A stretch of DNA of 41,293 nt from Mycobacterium scrofulaceum (lineage in GTDB: Bacteria > Actinomycetota > Actinomycetes > Mycobacteriales > Mycobacteriaceae), in NCBI RefSeq assembly GCF_001667885.1, contig NZ_LZJW01000028.1, positions 1-41,293 on the forward strand, read 5' to 3'. The notes beneath the pieces are model-generated. The model was given only the letters and a program-made list of their open reading frames with translations, ran no database searches and was not told the origin of the DNA. How positions within the stretch are numbered: the first letter of the stretch is position 1; every line of letters starts with the position of its first letter. Below are positions 16,551 through 24,654 of this stretch, piece after piece. The translations under genes were made by a program, and so were the position numbers.

Positions 16551-16571
16551 CGTTTCCGTCGCGGGGAAACG
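16551..16571. terminator. Small stem-loop after cysA
   Basis: CGTTTCC (16551-16557) pairs perfectly with GGAAACG (16565-16571) around a 7-nt loop, 22 bp after the cysA stop. There is no U-run. It may weaken transcription into the next gene or be incidental. Confidence 0.3.
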
Positions 16572-16585
16572 GGAACCCGCCGCCG

Positions 16586-17263
16586 GTGAGCGTTTCCGAT
16601 CTTGTCGCCTTGCCGTTCCAGTGGGGTTCCGCCATCCGGGGGAAACGGTTGTTCCATCCGGTCGGGGTGTTGGCGGAGGGCTCCATCGAACGGGTCGCCC
16701 CCGCAGGCGAGGGGCTGCCCATTCCGTCGTCCGAGGTGGTCGCCAGGGTGTCGAAGGCCAGTGGCACCCCCGGGGCGTTGCCCGACTTCATCGGCCTGGC
16801 CTTCCGGGTCACACCGCCGCAGGGCGGCGGGCCATGGGACATCCTGGTCGTCTCCTCGGGCTCGGGCCTGCTGTCCCGGGCGCTGGCGCTGCGCCCGGCC
16901 ATCTCGTGGAGCGATCAGACCCTGACCACCCTGATGCCGCTGCACTACCAAGGAGCCAATTGGTGGCTCCGGGCCCGCATCGTCAGCAAAATCGACGGTC
17001 TCGGCCTGTCGCTGGACAGCGTGCGCGAGCGCCTCGAGCACGACGACATCGAGGTGTCGCTCGACCAAGCCTGTGGCAGTGGCGATTTCACACCGTTGGG
17101 CCGGCTCACGTTGACCCGCGCCATCGACCCAGACCGCGCGGCGGACGTGTCGTTCGATCCCGTGATCAACACGCCGCCCGGCCTGAGCCTGCGCCCGCGG
17201 TGGCTCGCCGATCTACGCGCCCGTGCCTACCGGCGAAGCCGTCACGGCAGGGACGCGGAATAG
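16586..17263 (+). CDS. Hypothetical protein resembling the catalase-like/phosphodiesterase-annotated family
   Basis: 225 aa, soluble, without a signal peptide. The N-terminal half has the pattern GKRLFHPVGVLAEG, VARVSKASGTPGALPDFIGL and TTLMPLHYQGANWWLRARI. I associate this with a small family variously labelled phosphodiesterase or catalase-related, because HPxG, RxSKxxGxP and LPDxxGLA echo the haem-binding catalase barrel. No enzymatic role is established from sequence. The GTG start at 16586 lacks a clear Shine-Dalgarno site, so the start is uncertain. The SDR gene begins 9 bp after its stop and is probably co-transcribed. Confidence 0.65.
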   Translation: MSVSDLVALPFQWGSAIRGKRLFHPVGVLAEGSIERVAPAGEGLPIPSSEVVARVSKASGTPGALPDFIGLAFRVTPPQGGGPWDILVVSSGSGLLSRALALRPAISWSDQTLTTLMPLHYQGANWWLRARIVSKIDGLGLSLDSVRERLEHDDIEVSLDQACGSGDFTPLGRLTLTRAIDPDRAADVSFDPVINTPPGLSLRPRWLADLRARAYRRSRHGRDAE

Positions 17264-17272
17264 GAGGTCGCC

Positions 17273-18352
17273 GTGTCCAAGAGAATCGTGATCACCGGCG
17301 CGAGCGGGAATGTGGGAACGGCGCTGCTGCGCAGGCTGGTTCAGGACGGCCATGACTACGACATCGTCGGTGTCAGTCGCCGGGAGCCGCCGCCGGAAGG
17401 GGTGTACGCCTGCGCTGACTGGCATCAAGTGGACCTGGCCGAGCCCGGGGTGGAAATCCAGCTGCAGAGGATCTTTCGCGGCGCCGCCTGCGTGGTTCAT
17501 CTGGCGTGGGGATTCCAGCCCACCCGCAACACGCGGTACCTCGACGCGGTCGCCATCAACGGCAGTTCCGCGGTGCTGAGCGCGGCCCACAACGCGAAAG
17601 TGCCTCACCTGGTGCACATGTCGTCCGTGGGCACCTACGCGCCCGGGCGGTACGGGGAGCGGGTCGACGAGACGTGGTCGACCGCGGGGATCAAGTCGTC
17701 CGCGTACAGCAGGGCGAAGTCCGCGGTGGAGAAGATGCTGGACGGCTACGAGCATCGCAATCCCGACGGGGTCGGCATCACCCGGATGCGGCCCGGATTC
17801 ATCGGTCAGCGCGACGCCGCCATGGGACTGCGGCGCTACATTCTGCCGGCCTACATCCACCCGCGGTGGGTGCGGTGGTTGCGGGTGCTACCGCTCGACC
17901 GCGGCCTGGCCATTCCGATGGTGCATGCGGACGACGTCGCGGACGCCTGCGTGCGGGCCGTCGAGCGATGCGCGCTGGGCCCGTTCAACCTCGCCGCCGA
18001 ACCGCCGGTGCACCGCGAGGACATCGCACGAGCGTTGCGGGCGTGGCCCGTTCACGTTCCCGCGCCCCTGCTCGGATTGCTGGCCGATGCGTCCTGGCGC
18101 ACGAGACTGCAGCCCATCGACCGCGGATGGCTGGACATGATGTTCTCCGTTCCGCTGGTCGACACGCAACGCGCCCGGACGCTGCTGGACTGGTCGCCGC
18201 GGTGGGGGTCCGCCGAACTCCTGGCCGAGGTCATCGACGGCTTCCAGCACGGGTCCGACACACCCAGCCCGGTGTTGGATTCACGGTCGTTCGTCGAGGC
18301 GGTCACCCGGGACGCGTCGGCCGGACCGCTCACCGTTCGCCCGGTGCCCTGA
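17273..18352 (+). CDS. Extended SDR, NAD-dependent epimerase/dehydratase family
   Basis: 359 aa. The N-terminal Rossmann motif is IVITGASGNVGTALLRRL. The segment VVHLAWGFQPTRNTRYLD resembles the extended-SDR region before the active site. The catalytic pair is in SSVGTYAPGRYGE (Ser region) and AYSRAKSAVEKM (YxxxK). The C-terminal part binds substrate, which is unknown. GTG 17273 is preceded by AGGAGGT. Its stop lies 4 bp from the convergent hydrolase stop, leaving no room for a terminator between them. Confidence 0.8.
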   Translation: MSKRIVITGASGNVGTALLRRLVQDGHDYDIVGVSRREPPPEGVYACADWHQVDLAEPGVEIQLQRIFRGAACVVHLAWGFQPTRNTRYLDAVAINGSSAVLSAAHNAKVPHLVHMSSVGTYAPGRYGERVDETWSTAGIKSSAYSRAKSAVEKMLDGYEHRNPDGVGITRMRPGFIGQRDAAMGLRRYILPAYIHPRWVRWLRVLPLDRGLAIPMVHADDVADACVRAVERCALGPFNLAAEPPVHREDIARALRAWPVHVPAPLLGLLADASWRTRLQPIDRGWLDMMFSVPLVDTQRARTLLDWSPRWGSAELLAEVIDGFQHGSDTPSPVLDSRSFVEAVTRDASAGPLTVRPVP

Positions 18353-18356
18353 CTCG

Positions 18357-19343
18357 TCACGGCAGCGTGCTGATCGTGCCGGCGGTCAGGAGTTCGGTGT
18401 AGTAGCTTCCGCCCGGGTAGAAGTCGGGTGTGGTGGTGCCCGCGAGCATGTCGCCGATCCAGCCCCGAGTCAGGCCCCACACCGCGGCGATGTTGTCCGG
18501 CTTGGGGCGACCGCACACCAGGTTTTCGTAGACCGGCGACGCGGGGCCGAGCGCATCGCCGTGGGCGCCGGTCGTGACTTTCACCCCGTGGAACGTGCGG
18601 TCCGGAAAGTACCGCTCGATCGCCTTGGTGCCGCGTTGAAAGAAGTTGCACAGCAGATGCGGTGAAGCCGTGGCGTAGATGGGCAGCGCGGTTCCCGCGA
18701 GGCCGGCGAGGGCGTCGTCGGCATTGGACCCGAGGAACGACTTCACGCCGTCTTCGCTGACGATGCCGCGCAGCTGGGTGAAGGCGGTGGGGTAGGAGCT
18801 GTGCAGGCGCTCGGCGACGTATTCGACGGCCTCGGCCCCCGCCGAGTGGCCCACGAAGACGACGTTGTCGGGTAGCGGCGCAACGGGCCGGCCGGCCTTC
18901 TCCGCCGCCGTCGCGAACGAGGCCGCCAACGCGCCATGCGGGTCGCCTTTGCGGGCGAAGACCTCGGCGATGTTGTCCAGGAACCCTCGATTGTCGATCA
19001 GGTGCTCCACGGTGCAGCCGAAGATGTTGAGGGTGGGCAGCGTGGTGGCCACCACCAGGTAACCGCTGCCGGCGAGCTCGGGGCCGAAGGCGGACCACAC
19101 CTTCTTGCCTTCGACGAAGCCGTGCTGCAGCCAGACCAACCCGACCGGGGGCGTGCTGGGGAAATACCACGTCGTCGGGACCGCCTGCGTCGTGCTTGCG
19201 CAGGTGACCTCGGTCGTGCTGTCCGCCTCCGTGGATTCCGCCAGGGCGGGGCGCGGGGCAAACGCGATCGCGGCCAGCGCGACGATGCCGATCCCGATCG
19301 CGGTGGTCCGACGGGCACGCCAGGTCAGCGCACCAAGTTTCAT
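18357..19343 (-). CDS. Secreted alpha/beta-hydrolase
   Basis: 328 aa. The N-terminal signal peptide has a basic start (MKLGALTWRARR), a hydrophobic core and ALA-E as a likely cleavage site near residue 35. The nucleophile elbow is GHSAG (in VVFVGHSAGAEAVEY), and VWLQHGF looks like the oxyanion-hole region. A later TGAHGDALG may hold the catalytic His. It is a lipase or esterase by fold, substrate unknown. The start ATG has no Shine-Dalgarno site. The operator-like palindrome at 19356-19375 is only 13 bp upstream, which implies control shared with the carotenoid operon. Confidence 0.75.
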   Translation of the reverse strand: MKLGALTWRARRTTAIGIGIVALAAIAFAPRPALAESTEADSTTEVTCASTTQAVPTTWYFPSTPPVGLVWLQHGFVEGKKVWSAFGPELAGSGYLVVATTLPTLNIFGCTVEHLIDNRGFLDNIAEVFARKGDPHGALAASFATAAEKAGRPVAPLPDNVVFVGHSAGAEAVEYVAERLHSSYPTAFTQLRGIVSEDGVKSFLGSNADDALAGLAGTALPIYATASPHLLCNFFQRGTKAIERYFPDRTFHGVKVTTGAHGDALGPASPVYENLVCGRPKPDNIAAVWGLTRGWIGDMLAGTTTPDFYPGGSYYTELLTAGTISTLP

Positions 19344-19355
19344 TAAGGGATTGAA

Positions 19356-19375
19356 CCATTAAGTTACTTAAATGG
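19356..19375. promoter_or_regulatory. Putative MarR operator in front of secreted hydrolase (site 5)
   Basis: CCATTAAGTTACTTAAATGG is a near-perfect palindrome with the exact core TAAGT-T-ACTTA. It is the most symmetrical copy of the motif seen at crtE, marR and 1854-1869. It fills most of the 66-bp gap between the TIGR01777 gene stop and the hydrolase start. Confidence 0.55.
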
Positions 19376-19409
19376 GGTCTAATCGGCCCCGAATGCCGCG
19401 ATGCGCAGT

Positions 19410-20765
19410 TCAGCGGGCTTGCCCGAGCAGGTGGCGAAGCGCCTGGTCGAGGTCGGGCTGGCGGAACCGGTGCCCGGCCGCGCTCAGCTTGTGCGGGAGG
19501 ACTCGCTGGCTGGCGCATGCGAGTTCGCGCGCGCCCTGCTCGCCGAGCAAAATCCGCGGGCCCAGCGCCGGCACCGGCAACACGGCGGGCCGGTGCACGA
19601 CGCGCGCCAGCGTGGCGGTGTACTCGCTGTTACGGACCGGTTGCGGGGCAACGGCGTTGACGGGACCCGAGAGCGCCCGGTCCCACAGCGCGCGGTGGTA
19701 GATGTCGACCAGGTCGTCGATCCCGATCCACGACAGCCATTGCCGGCCGTCGCCCAGCCGCCCGCCCAGCCCGGCGCTGAACAGCGGGCGCATCAGCCTC
19801 AGCGTGCCGCCGCGCGGGGACTGCACGATCCCGGTGCGCACCCGCACCACGCGCGTCCCGGACTGTTCCGCGGGCGCCGTCGCCGCCTCCCAGTCGGCGA
19901 CCACGTCGGCGAGGAAACCCCCGCCCCGGTCGCTGTCCTCGATGAGGATGTCGTCGCCACGGTCGGACCCGTAGTATCCGATCGCCGACGCCGAGACGAG
20001 CACGGCCGGGCGGCGCGAGGCGCGGCCCAGCGCCTCGGCGAGGCGGCGGGTCGGGCCAATCCTGCTGTCGCGGACGGCATGTCGATGCTTCTCGGTGAAC
20101 CGGCCGGCGATCGAGGCGCCCGCCAGGTGGATGACGGCGTCCACGCGATCGAACAACGCCGGGTCGGGGTCGTCGGGATCCCACGCTCGCTCGTCCTCGC
20201 CGCGGGGCGAGCGGCGCACCAGCCGGATCACACGGTGGCCGCCCGTGCTCAGAAACGCCGTCAACGCCGAACCCACCAACCCGGACGCTCCCGTGACGGC
20301 GACGGTCAGCGGAGCCAGCCCGTTGTCGGCGGCCAGCCGGTGGGCGGCCAGATCGTCGGCCAGCTGGCGGTGCCGGTAGGCGAACATGGGCCGCAGCAAC
20401 GACCCGGGCACCGGCGTGTCCACCCGGTCGATGACCCGGGTGCGGCCGTCGCCGGCATCCTCGAAGTCGTGGGTGTGCCGCCAGCGCACCGCCATTCGGG
20501 TGGGCAGCGTGGCCAGGCCGTCGCCGCCGATGGCGTCCACGAAGCGCCGCGGCGGGTCGTAGTCCGCCGCCTGGTGCACGGCGACCCAGCGCAGGCCACC
20601 CGGCAACGCCAGCGTCGCCCGCCCGTCCTTGAGCGAGGCGGCCTCGGTGACCAGCCGCATGGGCTGCCACGGCGGCGAGAGCCGGGCGAACGCGCCCGGC
20701 CGGGCGTGCCAGGCAAAAACGTCGGCGATCGGTGCGTCGACGACGCTCGAATATTCCAATCCCAT
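19410..20765 (-). CDS. SRPBCC-TIGR01777 fusion protein (SDR-like nucleotide-binding)
   Basis: 451 aa in two domains. Residues 1 to about 150 form an SRPBCC lipid-binding-like domain (MGLEYSSVVDAPIADVFAWH, LSPPWQPMRL, RHRQLADDLAAH). From about residue 160 comes a TIGR01777-type SDR with VAVTGASGLVGSALTAFL, VIHLAGASIAGRF, SASAIGYYGSDRGD and the C-terminal DUF1731-like end (RVLPHKLSAAGHRFRQPDL). The family's function is unknown. It starts 8 bp after the glucosyltransferase stop, so it shares the methylglucan transcript. The fused SRPBCC domain suggests binding of a hydrophobic ligand. Confidence 0.85.
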   Translation of the reverse strand: MGLEYSSVVDAPIADVFAWHARPGAFARLSPPWQPMRLVTEAASLKDGRATLALPGGLRWVAVHQAADYDPPRRFVDAIGGDGLATLPTRMAVRWRHTHDFEDAGDGRTRVIDRVDTPVPGSLLRPMFAYRHRQLADDLAAHRLAADNGLAPLTVAVTGASGLVGSALTAFLSTGGHRVIRLVRRSPRGEDERAWDPDDPDPALFDRVDAVIHLAGASIAGRFTEKHRHAVRDSRIGPTRRLAEALGRASRRPAVLVSASAIGYYGSDRGDDILIEDSDRGGGFLADVVADWEAATAPAEQSGTRVVRVRTGIVQSPRGGTLRLMRPLFSAGLGGRLGDGRQWLSWIGIDDLVDIYHRALWDRALSGPVNAVAPQPVRNSEYTATLARVVHRPAVLPVPALGPRILLGEQGARELACASQRVLPHKLSAAGHRFRQPDLDQALRHLLGQAR

Positions 20766-20773
20766 ACCGCAGG

Positions 20774-22018
20774 TTAGCGGTTGGGCAGGGCGTGCTCGAC
20801 GATGGGCATCCGCGGCTGCGGTTGCCGCTCGGCGCGCTTGGCGGCGAGATACACCTGCGCGGTCTCCCGGGCCACGGTCTTCCAGTCGAAGGCCGAGGTG
20901 AGCCGTTCGCGAGCGGCTCGGGCGCGCCGCTGCGCGGCGTCGGGATCATCGAGCACGGCCCGCACCGCCGACGCCAGCCCGGCGACGTCGCGGGGCGGAC
21001 AGGAGACCCCGGTCTCGCCGTTGATCACCGCCTCGCCCAGGCCCCCGATGTTCGACGTGACGAGCGGCGTGCCGGCCGCGGCGGCCTCCAGCGCGACAAT
21101 CCCGAACGGCTCGTAATGGCTGGGCAGCACCGCGGCATCGGCCCGGTGCAGCACCGCGAGCAGCTCGGCATGGCCGAGGTGCCCGACGAACCGAATTGCC
21201 TTGAGCACCCGATGCTTTCGGGCCTGCTCGACCAGCCACTCCTGCTGGGTGCCCTCCCCGGCGACGGTCAGTGTGGTCCCGGGGTGGGTGCGCCGGATGC
21301 GGGGCAGCGCCGCGATGAGGTCGTGCACACCCTTCTCATACTCCAGGCGCCCGAGGTAGAGCAGTTCGGCGGGACCGGTGCGCGGTCGGCGGTCGGCGAA
21401 CGGCCAGCGCGCCGCGTCGATCCCGTTGCGAATCACCGTGATTCCGGCGAGGCCGGGTCCGAACAATTCGGTGATCTCGTCGGCCATCGACGCCGAACAG
21501 GTGATCAGCGAATCGGATTCGCGCACCAACCACGACTCGACCGCATGCACCTGACGACTGATCGCGCCGGACACCCAGCCGGAGTGCCGCCCGGCCTCGG
21601 TCGCGTGGATGGTGGAAACCATTGGCACGTCGTAGAACTGCGCGAGCGCGATGGCCGGATGGGCCACCAGCCAGTCGTGCGCGTGCACGACGTCGGGACG
21701 CCACGGCCGGTTCGTGCCCCGCTTCTTCAGGGCCAGGCCCTCGCGGGTCATGGAATGGCCCATGGCCAGGGTCCAGGCCATCATGTCGGTGCTGAACGAG
21801 AACTCGTGCGGGTCGTGGGCGGCGGCGATCACCCGGACGCCGTCGACCACCTCGTCGGACGACGGGTGCGTGCTGGGGTCGGTGCCCGTGGGGTGGCGGG
21901 ACAACACGACGACCTCGTGCCCGGCCGCGGCCAGCGCGGTCGACAGGTGGTGCACGTGCCGGCCGAGCCCGCCGATCACCACCGGCGGGTACTCCCACGA
22001 CACCATCAGGATCTTCAC
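20774..22018 (-). CDS. GT4 glycosyltransferase, Rv3032-like alpha-1,4-glucan/methylglucan synthase
   Basis: 414 aa, the length of Rv3032. It opens VKILMVSWEYPPVVIGGLGR (nucleotide-sugar synthase-type N-terminus) and carries the GT-B/GT4 motif EPFGIVALE (E-x7-E) in PSHYEPFGIVALEAAAAG, plus LLYLGRLEYEKGV. Rv3032 elongates alpha-1,4-glucan chains for methylglucose lipopolysaccharide and also contributes to cytosolic or capsular glucan. The start GTG is 13 bp after the branching-enzyme stop; the frame continues upstream, but that segment is the other gene's DNA. The neighbours agree with this assignment. Confidence 0.9.
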   Translation of the reverse strand: MKILMVSWEYPPVVIGGLGRHVHHLSTALAAAGHEVVVLSRHPTGTDPSTHPSSDEVVDGVRVIAAAHDPHEFSFSTDMMAWTLAMGHSMTREGLALKKRGTNRPWRPDVVHAHDWLVAHPAIALAQFYDVPMVSTIHATEAGRHSGWVSGAISRQVHAVESWLVRESDSLITCSASMADEITELFGPGLAGITVIRNGIDAARWPFADRRPRTGPAELLYLGRLEYEKGVHDLIAALPRIRRTHPGTTLTVAGEGTQQEWLVEQARKHRVLKAIRFVGHLGHAELLAVLHRADAAVLPSHYEPFGIVALEAAAAGTPLVTSNIGGLGEAVINGETGVSCPPRDVAGLASAVRAVLDDPDAAQRRARAARERLTSAFDWKTVARETAQVYLAAKRAERQPQPRMPIVEHALPNR

Positions 22019-22031
22019 GCGGCCGCCCAGC

Positions 22032-23624
22032 TCATCGGGGCAGCCGGCGCGCGTCGAGCGCGCCGAACAGTCCGTCGGCGCGGTTCCATCCCTCGGCCAG
22101 GCGCCCGGCGGCGTCCCGCCGCCCGGACGCGAGCGCCCCGGCGATCTCGCGGGTGGCGTGCGCATGCAGGTGGGCGCGGTAGCGCGCGTAGTCCGCGGCC
22201 GAGTCCTTGCTCACCATGAACGGCCAGTCGCTGGAAACGGTGAGCAGGGTCTCGCGCAGGATCTGGTCGGCGACGTGGTCGCGGGGGAGCGGCCCGTCCA
22301 GCGAGGCCCGCTCCGCCAGCGCCTTGTCGACGGTGCTCAGCGCCGTGTCGACCACTTCGTTGTTGAGCTGGACCAGATCGGCCACCTTCTCGCCGGCCCA
22401 CACCTGCCAGTCCTTGCCCGAGCCCCACGAACTGGGCGGCAACGCCACCGAGCTCCCGACGAATCCGCCGGCGATGGCGTCGCTGAGCGTTCCCACCCGC
22501 ACACCGGCGGCGGGCAGGGCGCGCAGCAGCCGCTGCAGCCACGTCGGGCCCTCGTACCACCAGTGGCCGAACAGCTCGGTGTCGAAGGCGGCGACCACGT
22601 GCGCGGGCCGCCCGATGCGCTCGGATTCGCTTGTCAGCCGGTTGCGGACCACGTCGACGAAGTCGGCGACATGGACGTCGACGGCGTGGTCGGCGCGCTC
22701 GGGGTCGTAGGGCGCCTTGGTCTCCGACGGCACGTTGCGGCCGGTCACCCGCGCCGGCTTCAGCCCGGTGAGGTGGTCATAGGTATGGAAGTCGCGGTAG
22801 GCGGCGTGCCCGGGGTAGCCGGATTTGGGTGACCACACCCGGTAGCTGACCTGCAGGTCGCGCCCGAACGCGACGACGTCGGTGTCGCGGACGGGCCGGC
22901 CCAGCGCGGTGTCGCCGTGCAGCGACGGGCCGTCGACCATGAAGTGGGTGACACCCGCGGCGGCGTAGTCGTGCTCCATGCCTGGGGCGTAGGCGCACTC
23001 GGGCGCCCAGATTCCGGTGGGGCCCTGCCCGTTTCGCGCCCCTAGGCGCGACCGCGCGTCGGCCAGCCCCTCGCGCAGGGCGAACTCGCGCAGCCGCGGC
23101 GCGAGCAACGGCTGGAAGGGGTGGGCCAGCGGGCCGCCGAGCAATTCCACCGTGCCGGCGTCGATCAGGCCGCGCAGCAGCGGACTACCGCCGTGCCGCC
23201 ACCGGGTGGCGAAGTCCTCCAGCGCCCCGTCCGCCTCGGCGCATTCCCGAATCCCCAACGTGCGCAACGCGTCCGGCGCGCAGGACTGGTAGTCGGCCGA
23301 CTTCGACCGCGCCGCGGACCGGACGCTGGCCGCCTCGGCGGCCCGCAGCCGCCAGTTGGCCAGCCAGTGGTGCATGCCGTCCAGGCAGTACGGGTCGTCG
23401 AGCTGCGCGTTCACCACCGGGGTGACGCCGAGCGTGATCAGCCCACGGCGGTCCTCGTCGGCCAGCGTGGTCAGCACCCGCATCAGCGGCAGATAGGCGG
23501 CCGCCCAGGACTGGTAGAGCCACTCCTCGCCGACCGGCCACCGGCCATGATGGGCCAGCCACGGCAGGTGGGTGTGCAGGACCAGGGTGAACATGCCGGG
23601 CACCCGGTCATGCGAATTGCTCAC
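22032..23624 (-). CDS. GH57 alpha-1,4-glucan branching enzyme (Rv3031-like)
   Basis: 530 aa. GH57 motifs are evident: LVLHTHLPWLAHHGRWP near the N-terminus, GIWAPECAYAPGM with the nucleophile Glu, and AAFDTELFGHWWYEG with the acid/base Asp. The C-terminal helical part (DWPFMVSKDSAADYARYRAH) is typical of the branching-enzyme subgroup. It introduces alpha-1,6 branches into the glucan made by the adjacent GT4 enzyme in methylglucose lipopolysaccharide synthesis. The GTG start at 23624 overlaps the methyltransferase stop by 4 bp, supporting the shorter start over longer upstream frames. Confidence 0.92.
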   Translation of the reverse strand: MSNSHDRVPGMFTLVLHTHLPWLAHHGRWPVGEEWLYQSWAAAYLPLMRVLTTLADEDRRGLITLGVTPVVNAQLDDPYCLDGMHHWLANWRLRAAEAASVRSAARSKSADYQSCAPDALRTLGIRECAEADGALEDFATRWRHGGSPLLRGLIDAGTVELLGGPLAHPFQPLLAPRLREFALREGLADARSRLGARNGQGPTGIWAPECAYAPGMEHDYAAAGVTHFMVDGPSLHGDTALGRPVRDTDVVAFGRDLQVSYRVWSPKSGYPGHAAYRDFHTYDHLTGLKPARVTGRNVPSETKAPYDPERADHAVDVHVADFVDVVRNRLTSESERIGRPAHVVAAFDTELFGHWWYEGPTWLQRLLRALPAAGVRVGTLSDAIAGGFVGSSVALPPSSWGSGKDWQVWAGEKVADLVQLNNEVVDTALSTVDKALAERASLDGPLPRDHVADQILRETLLTVSSDWPFMVSKDSAADYARYRAHLHAHATREIAGALASGRRDAAGRLAEGWNRADGLFGALDARRLPR

Positions 23625-24427
23625 GGCGCCACCGCGATCGCGATCAGATCCAGGCTGTCGTCGATGTCGCGGGGACCGCATTCGATGTCGAAGTCGTCGC
23701 ATGTCACCGCGGCGACGTCGGCCACCAGCTCCGGCGGCCACGGCGCGCCCGCCAGCGCCAAGGCGATCTGCGCATCGATGATGGAGCCGCCGTGGCGGGC
23801 GTCCATTTCCCGCAGCCGCGGACCGTGGAAAAGCCCGCTGATCGACACGTCGCGAAAGCCCGCGTCGGTGAGCAACTCGGTGAGCTCGGCGGCGTTGAGT
23901 TCACGGGTGTGGAACGGATTGATCGGGGTGTCGCGGCCGGGCGAGAAGGTGATCCGGTTCGGTGTCGACATCATCAGCAACCCGCCGCGGCGCAGCACCC
24001 GCGCGCATTCGGCGACGAATTGTGCCTGATCCCACAGGTGCTCGATGACTTGGAAGTTGACCACAATATCCACGGCGGCGTCGGGCAGCGGCAGCGCCGC
24101 GAGGTTGGCCTGCATCACCTCCACGCGCGTGTAGCGGGCGCGCACGTGGGACACGGCGGCCTCGTCGTAATCCACGGCCACCACCCGGCGGGCGACGGCG
24201 GCGATCAGGTCCGCGCCGTACCCCTCTCCGCAGCCGGCCTCGAGCACGTCGCGGCCCGCGCAGCGTCCGGCCAGCCGCTGGTAGACCACCTCGTGGCGGC
24301 GGAACCAGTAGTTTTCGACATCCAGGCCCGGAATGGTGCGCTCACCTGTCAACGCCAGCACGGGATCAGCCGCCGGCGAGGGATCGCCGGGGCTGTGCCA
24401 GGGGACGTCGGGGACGGTTGCGCTCAT
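23621..24427 (-). CDS. SAM-dependent methyltransferase (Rv3030-like)
   Basis: 268 aa, class I methyltransferase. The SAM site is DVLEAGCGEGYGADLIA, followed by VVAVDYDEAAVSHVRARY, VNFQVIEHLWDQ and VLRRGGLLMMSTPNRI. It is first in the minus-strand operon with the branching enzyme and glucosyltransferase. In M. tuberculosis the orthologous gene is thought to take part in 6-O-methylglucose lipopolysaccharide methylation; that role is taken from the cluster, not visible in the sequence. It is divergent from etfB across a 227-bp region. ATG at 24427. Confidence 0.85.
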   Translation of the reverse strand: MSATVPDVPWHSPGDPSPAADPVLALTGERTIPGLDVENYWFRRHEVVYQRLAGRCAGRDVLEAGCGEGYGADLIAAVARRVVAVDYDEAAVSHVRARYTRVEVMQANLAALPLPDAAVDIVVNFQVIEHLWDQAQFVAECARVLRRGGLLMMSTPNRITFSPGRDTPINPFHTRELNAAELTELLTDAGFRDVSISGLFHGPRLREMDARHGGSIIDAQIALALAGAPWPPELVADVAAVTCDDFDIECGPRDIDDSLDLIAIAVAP

Positions 24428-24556
24428 CGCATAGGCAGGCTAACGCGAAGTGTCGGATTCGCGAACCGGGAACGGGGCGCCCCCGCTTACCGAGGGTGGA
24501 CACGCCGGAAGAACCCGCAGTACCACCCGCTATGGTGTGAAGGCAGGCTGCACAAA

Positions 24557-24572
24557 GTTACCGAGTAGTAAC
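24557..24572. promoter_or_regulatory. Inverted repeat GTTAC-N6-GTAAC upstream of etfB
   Basis: GTTAC (24557-24561) and GTAAC (24568-24572) are exact inverted repeats with a 6-bp spacer, about 80 bp upstream of the etfB ATG. A TATGGT at 24531-24536 could be a -10 box for the plus strand. This may be a regulator site for etfBA. The GTTAC half resembles the carotenoid motif only weakly. Confidence 0.4.
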
Positions 24573-24654
24573 ACGACCGTGCGCTGCGAAACGCGTACTG
24601 AAAGTCTCGTGGTCGACTGCTGCGAGACTCCTTCGAGGAGGACGAACCACACTC

